From positions 1 through 10,799 of the forward strand of contig CAADUD010000134.1 of assembly GCA_900752095.1 (NCBI GenBank): a stretch of 10,799 nucleotides of DNA, in the 5' to 3' direction. The position numbers and the translations under genes are program-made. The notes under the pieces were generated by a model, which saw only the letters and a list, made by a program, of their open reading frames with translations, was not told the DNA's origin and made no database searches. Below, piece by piece: positions 7,131 through 10,799 of this stretch. Source of the stretch: Clostridia bacterium (GTDB lineage Bacteria; Bacillota; Clostridia; TANB77; CAG-508). Each line of letters begins with the position of its first letter. Within the stretch, counting starts at the first letter, position 1.

Positions 7131-7211
7131 TTGTATCTAAAAAGAAAATATTGGGGAACAATGCCAATAGCTATGTTTACATTTTTAGAAAATACTAATC
7201 TTGAAGGAAAA
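7131..7211 (+). pseudogene. Remnant of a flavodoxin gene
   Basis: This short + strand stretch translates as LYLKRKYWGTMP, then IAMFTFLENTNLEGK. It matches the central flavodoxin pattern W-G-T-M-P-M-x-x-F-T-F-L-E-x-x-(D/N)-x-x-G-K, which follows the FMN-binding loop in flavodoxin_4-type proteins. The same motif place in the intact gene downstream reads WWGIAAWPIDTFV and DFNGKT. There is an in-frame TAA just before (7128-7130). Likeness stops at 7211, next to the end of the oppositely oriented merR gene. No start, no phosphate-binding loop and no C-terminus are left, so this is a gene scar rather than a gene. Confidence 0.65.
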
Positions 7212-7212
7212 A

Positions 7213-7608
7213 TTAATCAAGATTTATTAGATTACTTTTATATTTTATTTTTCCACTTAAAACATCATTATAAAAGTCTTGCTTCCAGTTAATATAGTCA
7301 ATGCTATCTTGGATTTCTTTTTGTCTTTCAAGTAAAGATTTTTTTTTGACCTTTAGTATTTCTTGTCTTTCTGGAATAGTAGATTCACCTTTTAAACAAA
7401 GGGCTAAATATTCTTTCATTTCAGTAATAGACATACCACATTTTTTTAGACAAGATAAAGAAGTAATCCAAGCAATATTGTTATCATCAAATACACGATA
7501 ATTATTTTTATCTCTTTTAACATTAGGAATAAGCCCTTGATTACAATAAAATTTAAGAGTTTCATAATTCATACCAACTTTTAAACAAGTTTCTTTCATT
7601 GAATACAT
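7213..7608 (-). CDS. MerR-family transcriptional regulator, AdhR/NmlR-like
   Basis: DNA-binding regulator of 131 residues from ATG 7608, chosen because AGGAG (7621-7617) lies 8 bases upstream. An alternative GTG at 7617 overlaps that site and is unlikely. The winged helix-turn-helix begins YSMKETCLKVGMNYETLKFYC, followed by GLIPNVKRDKNNYRVFDD. Next come LSCLKKCGMSITEMKEYL and the STIPERQEIL stretch leading into the dimer coiled coil (about 78-110). C53 in LSCLKKCGM lines up with the reactive cysteine known in B. subtilis AdhR, which senses aldehydes. C57 is a second nearby thiol. It is divergent from an aldo/keto reductase, and the promoter between them has a 19-base spacer, so it probably activates that gene and represses itself. 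The inducer is inferred, not shown. Confidence 0.9.
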   Translation of the reverse strand: MYSMKETCLKVGMNYETLKFYCNQGLIPNVKRDKNNYRVFDDNNIAWITSLSCLKKCGMSITEMKEYLALCLKGESTIPERQEILKVKKKSLLERQKEIQDSIDYINWKQDFYNDVLSGKIKYKSNLINLD

Positions 7609-7649
7609 AATAAACACTCCTAAAAAATTTAAAAATTTTCAAAAAAGTA

Positions 7650-7680
7650 TTGACCGATAGTAACTACCGACGATTATAAT
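7650..7680 (+). promoter_or_regulatory. MerR-type promoter (19-base spacer) of the aldo/keto reductase, with operator
   Basis: TTGACC (7650-7655) and a perfect TATAAT (7675-7680) are separated by 19 bases, the overlong spacing that MerR activators correct by bending DNA. A dyad lies across the spacer: CGATAGT-A-ACTACCG at 7655-7669, with 6 of 7 base pairs matched, a likely operator. Transcription would start near 7687, leaving about 114 bases to the ATG at 7801. Confidence 0.78.
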
Positions 7681-7707
7681 TATAGTACAAAAAATAAAAA
7701 TAGTCAA
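7679..7707 (-). promoter_or_regulatory. Promoter of merR
   Basis: On the minus strand TTGACT (7707-7702) and TATAAT (7684-7679) are spaced by 17 bases, near consensus. Its -10 box overlaps the -10 of the divergent promoter by two bases. The dyad at 7655-7669 lies just past its start point, so the bound regulator could block its own transcription. Confidence 0.78.
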
Positions 7708-7726
7708 GCGTTTTATATATTATGAA

Positions 7727-7749
7727 CATCCTTATATAATATAAGGATG
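7727..7749. repeat. Perfect 23-base palindrome upstream of the aldo/keto reductase
   Basis: CATCCTTATAT (7727-7737) and ATATAAGGATG (7739-7749) are perfect 11-bp arms around a single A. The palindrome includes TATAAT at 7735-7740, which with TTTATA at 7712-7717 (17-base spacer, 4/6 match) could be a second promoter. It may be an operator for another regulator, or form a hairpin in the leader of the upstream transcript. No T run follows. Confidence 0.65.
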
Positions 7750-7800
7750 CTACAATTTAGAAAAAAGAAAATAATAAAAAGGTAAAGGAGAGATTTAGTT

Positions 7801-8646
7801 ATGGAAAAAACAAAATTAAATAATGGTATAGAAATGCCAATGTTAGGAATAGGAACATTTATGTTGTCACCAGATCAAGCAGAAAATTCAGTATATAATG
7901 CATTAAAAGATGGGTATAGACTAATAGACACAGCAAATGCTTATATGAACGAAAAAGGTGTAGGTAGAGGAATTAAAAAGTCAGGAGTACCAAGAGAAGA
8001 AATCTTTTTGGAAACAAAATTATGGCCAGCCTTTTATGAGGAAGAGGACCAAGTAGAAAGAACATTAGAAAGACTAGACACAGATTATATAGATTTATTA
8101 TTAATACATCAACCAGCTGGAAATTATCTTAAGGGGTATAAGGTAATGGAAAAAGCATATAAAGAAGGAAAAGTTAAAGCAATCGGTTTATTTAATTTTA
8201 ATGAAAAGGGAATTAGAGAAATTTTAGATAAATGTGAAATAAAACTAACAGTATTACAAACAGAAGCACATCCTTATTATCCACAAACAGAAATGAAGAA
8301 ATTTTTAGAAAAAGAACATATAAAAATACAAGCATGGTATCCATTAGGTCATGGAGATAAAGGGTTAATAAATGAACCAGTCTTTAGTAGGTTAGCAGAA
8401 AAATATAAAAAGAGTAATGTTCAAATTATATTAAAATGGCATATACAAGTAGGAAATATTGTAATACCAGGAGCAACAAACCCTGATCATATTAAATCTA
8501 ATATTGATATTTTTGATTTTAAATTAACAGATGAAGAAATGGAAGAAATAGCAAAAATAAATAAAAATACAAGATATTATTATAGCACACCAGAGTTACT
8601 TGCAAGTTATGTATCAATGAAACCAGACTTAAATTCTCAGGTTTAG
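7801..8646 (+). CDS. Aldo/keto reductase (2,5-diketogluconate reductase-like)
   Basis: Cytoplasmic NAD(P)H-dependent reductase of aldehydes or ketones, 281 residues, normal for the short prokaryotic branch. The catalytic tetrad is complete: D43 and Y48 in LIDTANAY, K73 in FLETKLWP, H103 in LLLIHQP. The (beta/alpha)8 barrel signatures GIGTF, RLDTDYIDLLLIH and VIPGATNPDHIKSNIDIFDF are in order. Odd points: the usual IPKS-x-x-x-x-R cofactor loop reads IPGATNPDH, so the Lys, Ser and Arg that hold the NADPH 2'-phosphate are Gly, Ala and His. The usual GVSNF reads GLFNF. Start at ATG 7801 follows AAAGGAG (7784-7790). It is divergent from merR and has no visible terminator, so read-through toward the flavodoxin gene is possible. 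The substrate is unknown; detoxification of reactive carbonyls is inferred from the regulator. Confidence 0.93.
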   Translation: MEKTKLNNGIEMPMLGIGTFMLSPDQAENSVYNALKDGYRLIDTANAYMNEKGVGRGIKKSGVPREEIFLETKLWPAFYEEEDQVERTLERLDTDYIDLLLIHQPAGNYLKGYKVMEKAYKEGKVKAIGLFNFNEKGIREILDKCEIKLTVLQTEAHPYYPQTEMKKFLEKEHIKIQAWYPLGHGDKGLINEPVFSRLAEKYKKSNVQIILKWHIQVGNIVIPGATNPDHIKSNIDIFDFKLTDEEMEEIAKINKNTRYYYSTPELLASYVSMKPDLNSQV

Positions 8647-8795
8647 ATAAGGAAAGAAGAAAGGAAAATGTGAAAGAAAATGTTAAGAAAAGTTGCAAAT
8701 TCAAGTAATATTACAGTAGGTTGCTCAAGACAATTAACATATGATGAGATATATAGAATGTTTATAAAAGCAAAGTATCAACTTTTGATTTATAT

Positions 8796-8826
8796 TATTA
8801 GAACTTCTTTGTAATTCTAATATAAT
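8796..8826 (+). promoter_or_regulatory. Possible promoter with dyad ahead of the flavodoxin-like gene
   Basis: TATAAT at 8821-8826 is a perfect -10 box. At 17 bases upstream, TTAGAA (8798-8803) is only a weak -35 box. An inverted repeat, TATTAGAA (8796-8803) and TTCTAATA (8815-8822), with an 11-base loop overlaps both elements and could be an operator for a repressor or activator. The ribosome binding site AGAGAGGA (8865-8872) precedes the ATG at 8879. Confidence 0.45.
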
Positions 8827-8878
8827 AAAGTTCATGTTATACGATATTTATAAATAAAAAAGAAAGAGAGGATTTAAA

Positions 8879-9562
8879 ATGAATAATAAAATTATTGCAT
8901 TAATCGTTGTTATAGTTTTAATAGCTATAATAGGTGGTGTGGCATATTTTATGAGCCAAAATTCAAGAAAAAGTCAAAGTGGGGCTAATACAAATCAAGA
9001 AGGATTATCAGAAGAGAATATAATTATGACAGATAATATACAAGTTGCAGAGGGAAATATAACAAATAGTAAAGAAACAGGTAGAAAAACATTAGTTGTT
9101 TATTTTTCGGCATCTAGTAATACAGAAAATGTTGCAAATAGATTAGCAGAAAATTTGGGAGCAGATATATTTGAAATTGAACCAACTCAAGAATATACTT
9201 CAGCAGATTTAAACTGGACAGATGATAATTCAAGAGTATCAAGAGAACACGAAAATGAATCTTTAAGAAATGTTGAATTAAAATCGACAACAGTAGATAA
9301 ATGGGAAGATTATGATACAGTATTAATCGGTTATCCAATTTGGTGGGGTATTGCAGCATGGCCAATCGATACATTTGTAAAAGGAAATGATTTTAATGGT
9401 AAAACAGTAATTCCATTCTGTACTTCTGCATCATCAGGTTTAGGAAGAAGTGGTAATTTACTTGCTGAAGAAGCAAATGGTGGAAATTGGCAAGGTGGAC
9501 AAAGATTTAGAGAAAACCCATCAGATTCAGATATAAAAGAATTTACAGATAGTATAAATTAA
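8879..9562 (+). CDS. Membrane-anchored flavodoxin-family protein
   Basis: Flavodoxin_4-type protein of 227 residues. A strongly hydrophobic N-terminal helix (about 4-25) is followed by a polar linker rich in Asn, Ser and Glu (about 26-68). The flavodoxin fold then begins at KTLVVYFSASSNTENVA (70-86), where SASSNT is the FMN phosphate loop. GYPIWWGIAAWP (151-162) is the first isoalloxazine loop and IPFCTSASSGLGRS (178-191) the second. The anchor has no lipobox Cys and no obvious signal-peptidase site, so the protein is probably tethered. An outward-facing redox domain is likely but topology is not certain. The start is set by AGAGAGGA 6 bases upstream. It ends ahead of a terminator. Together with MerR and the aldo/keto reductase it forms a redox or electrophile-response set. 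Electron donor and partner are unknown. Confidence 0.9.
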   Translation: MNNKIIALIVVIVLIAIIGGVAYFMSQNSRKSQSGANTNQEGLSEENIIMTDNIQVAEGNITNSKETGRKTLVVYFSASSNTENVANRLAENLGADIFEIEPTQEYTSADLNWTDDNSRVSREHENESLRNVELKSTTVDKWEDYDTVLIGYPIWWGIAAWPIDTFVKGNDFNGKTVIPFCTSASSGLGRSGNLLAEEANGGNWQGGQRFRENPSDSDIKEFTDSIN

Positions 9563-9633
9563 ATAATTATATAATGAACAATAAGAACTTGCTATAAAGT
9601 TAAAAGTGTAGCTAAACAAACAATCTCAAAGTG

Positions 9634-9671
9634 AAAGTAATAGATCTTTAAAATATCTATTGCTTTTTTTT
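9634..9671 (+). terminator. Rho-independent terminator after the flavodoxin-like gene
   Basis: AAAGTAATAGAT (9634-9645) pairs with ATCTATTGCTTT (9655-9666) over 12 bp with one G-T wobble, a 9-base loop, and eight T at 9664-9671. It lies about 70 bases after the stop codon and closes the redox gene group. Confidence 0.85.
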
Positions 9672-9697
9672 ATATGCATGAAGTATAATAAGTGTGA

Positions 9698-9937
9698 AAA
9701 GTATGGATAGAAATAGATTTACAAAATTTATCAAAAGAATATAAAGATAAAGTGGTTGTAGATTCACTCAACTTAAAAATTAGTCAAGGTGAATTATTTG
9801 CATTATTAGGTACAAATGGTGCAGGAAAAACAACAACAATAAAAATACTCTCAACTCTAATACTTCCAACAAACGGAAGTGCAAAAATAGTAATAGATAA
9901 GTTACAAATTCATAGCAGAAATAGGACAATACTATGA
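9698..9937 (+). pseudogene. Truncated, start-less fragment of an ABC-transporter ATPase
   Basis: The frame opens at 9698 and encodes WIEIDLQNLSKEYKDKVVVD, then LNLKISQGELFALLGTNGAGKTTTIKILSTLI and LPTNGSAK. This is the N-terminus of a multidrug/antibiotic-type ABC ATPase, with Walker A GTNGAGKTT. Homology ends at about residue 60, before the Q-loop, signature LSGGQ and Walker B, and the frame stops at 9937 after unrelated residues. The natural start is also broken: ATG at 9703 is followed by one extra G relative to the frame (ATG-G-ATA-GAA). No ribosome binding site is visible. An internal GTG at 9752 gives a 61-residue ORF that begins inside the domain and is unlikely to be functional. This is a pseudogene left from deletion. 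Confidence 0.82.
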
Positions 9938-9972
9938 CGTGAATAGAATTATGGTTTTGAGGAGAAATAGAA

Positions 9973-10485
9973 ATGTTAGAAATAAGACAAGAAACTAAAA
10001 AAGATTATAGAGAAGTATATAATGTAATAAAAACAGCATTTGAAACAGCAGAGCATAGTGATGGAAACGAACAAGATTTAGTAGTAGCTTTAAGAAATAG
10101 TAGTAGCTTTATTCCAGAATTATCATTGGTAGCAATTCAAGATAACAGAATAGTAGGTTACATACTATTTACAAAAATAAAAATAGGGAAATATGAAGAA
10201 TTAGCATTAGCACCACTTGGAATATTACCAAAATATCAGAAACAAGGAATAGGTAAAAAGTTAATAGAAAAAGGACATCAAATAGCAAAGCGATTAGGCT
10301 ATCATTTTTCCATAGTTTTAGGTAGTGAAACTTATTATCATAAAAGTGGATATGTTTCAGCAATACAATATGGAATAAAAGCACCTTTCGAAGTAGCAAA
10401 TGAAAATTTTATGGCTCTAAAGTTAAATGATTTTGATAAAGAGATAACTGGAACGGTAGAATATTCAAAAGAATTTGGAATATAA
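9973..10485 (+). CDS. GNAT-family N-acetyltransferase
   Basis: Protein of 170 residues in the GCN5-related acetyltransferase superfamily, closest in wording to the YhbS-like group (predicted N-acetyltransferases). It opens MLEIRQETKKDYREVYNVI, with ELSLVAIQDNRIVGYILFT as strands 2-4. The acetyl-CoA pyrophosphate loop is QKQGIGKKLI (about 93-102) after the LAPLGILPKYQ strand, with QIAKRLGY following. SETYYHKSGYV is the typical late Y-x-K-x-GF/Y-like element. GAGGAG (9959-9964) lies 8 bases before the ATG. It overlaps no other gene and follows the broken ABC fragment, whose 3' part it may have replaced. The substrate cannot be told from sequence; amino groups of small molecules or proteins are possible. 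Confidence 0.92.
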   Translation: MLEIRQETKKDYREVYNVIKTAFETAEHSDGNEQDLVVALRNSSSFIPELSLVAIQDNRIVGYILFTKIKIGKYEELALAPLGILPKYQKQGIGKKLIEKGHQIAKRLGYHFSIVLGSETYYHKSGYVSAIQYGIKAPFEVANENFMALKLNDFDKEITGTVEYSKEFGI

Positions 10486-10674
10486 ATACAAATTGATACG
10501 AGGATATTTTACATTCAATATCTTGAAAAGAAAAGCTAAAATTATTTATGTTTTAAATTACAGTTATAGATTAGTTAAAAATTTTTAAAAAAAGAAATTA
10601 TTATAGTAAACGAAAGTATAGAATATTTTTACTTTTTTGTGATATTATAATAGTATTTTTTGTTTAGATAAAAT

Positions 10675-10798
10675 TTAGCAATCATTATTATTTAATGCAG
10701 AAAGTGTAGCCAAAGTATCTCCGAAGTTGAGTGAAAATTGCAGACAAAATATTTAATTCATCTTGACTTTTATCTTTTGCTATTGCACATGCTAAAGC
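10675..10798 (-). pseudogene. 3' part of a short clostridial protein, needing a +1 shift at CGG
   Basis: The minus-strand frame is open from the right edge (10798) and reads ALACAIAKDKSQDELN, then ILSAIFTQL. In that frame it continues CGG (10723-10721) plus ten codons and stops at 10690-10688 with an unconvincing end (RRYFGYTFCIK). Skipping the C at 10723 gives GDTLATLSALNNNDC and a stop at 10677-10675. FTQLGDTLATL is the familiar ending of short, uncharacterised proteins found in many Clostridia (helical, roughly 60 residues, from memory). So the gene is either frameshifted, misread, or translated with a +1 shift. The 5' end lies beyond the window. No function is known to me. Confidence 0.6.
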
Positions 10799-10799
10799 A

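Noticed and set aside
7609..7617. GTG at 7617 as the start of merR
   Set aside because: It overlaps the AGGAG ribosome binding site; ATG at 7608 has correct spacing and starts right at the helix-turn-helix.
8680..8814. A 44-codon + strand ORF (MLRKVANSSN...) between the reductase and the flavodoxin-like gene
   Set aside because: It has only a weak purine-rich stretch as a ribosome site, no recognisable motif, and its 3' end overlaps the dyad and possible -35 box of the next gene. It could be a gene scrap, but coding cannot be supported.
10495..10533. Hairpin after the acetyltransferase (AGGATATT / AATATCTT) as a terminator
   Set aside because: The stem is short with a wobble pair and no T run follows (GAAAAG instead).
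10644..10653. TATTATAATA as a promoter -10 near the right edge
   Set aside because: It is an A+T-rich palindrome with no -35 match at 16-18 bases and no + strand gene behind it in the window.
1..10799. CRISPR array, tRNA, rRNA or riboswitch
   Set aside because: No regularly spaced repeats, no cloverleaf-like T-loop (GGTTCRANYCC) and no recognisable riboswitch core were seen on either strand by eye.

Overview
The window is AT-rich (roughly 30% G+C by eye). AGGAGG-type ribosome binding sites, sigma-A-like promoters, an RNase Y gene and a CwlJ/GerQ-type spore-germination pair together point to an anaerobic, endospore-forming Firmicute, most likely a clostridial lineage. I cannot name the species.

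Left part (1-5886, ordinary core genes, all + strand). A XerD-type tyrosine recombinase enters from beyond the left edge and ends in a hairpin terminator. A clear promoter then drives rny (RNase Y), closed by a strong terminator. Next come a short SleB/CwlJ-type cell-wall hydrolase and, 27 bases on, a GerQ-like coat protein; this pair is expected to act in spore cortex breakdown at germination. A new promoter precedes pta and ackA, the two-step route from acetyl-CoA to acetate and ATP. The 90 bases between pta and ackA carry a nested dyad.

Middle (5887-7212). A relatively G+C-rich repeat structure lies between ackA and a convergent second tyrosine recombinase (minus strand). The conserved 5' end of that recombinase, with its ribosome binding site, is present but one base out of frame. 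The break falls exactly on a CGG codon. Beyond it is a decayed flavodoxin fragment.

Right part (7213-10799, accessory). A MerR regulator with an AdhR/NmlR-like cysteine is divergent from an aldo/keto reductase. Their promoters overlap, and the forward one has the 19-base spacer typical of MerR activation. A membrane-anchored flavodoxin-like protein follows, then a terminator, a broken ABC-transporter ATPase fragment and a GNAT acetyltransferase. The set suggests electrophile or redox stress handling with gene turnover (two gene remnants in 3 kb). From 10486 to 10674 I see nothing convincing. At the right edge is the 3' part of a short clostridial protein on the minus strand, which again needs a +1 shift exactly at a CGG codon to give its expected end.

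The most intriguing pattern is that the only two in-frame CGG codons I can find in the window are the two places where a gene is broken by one extra base.
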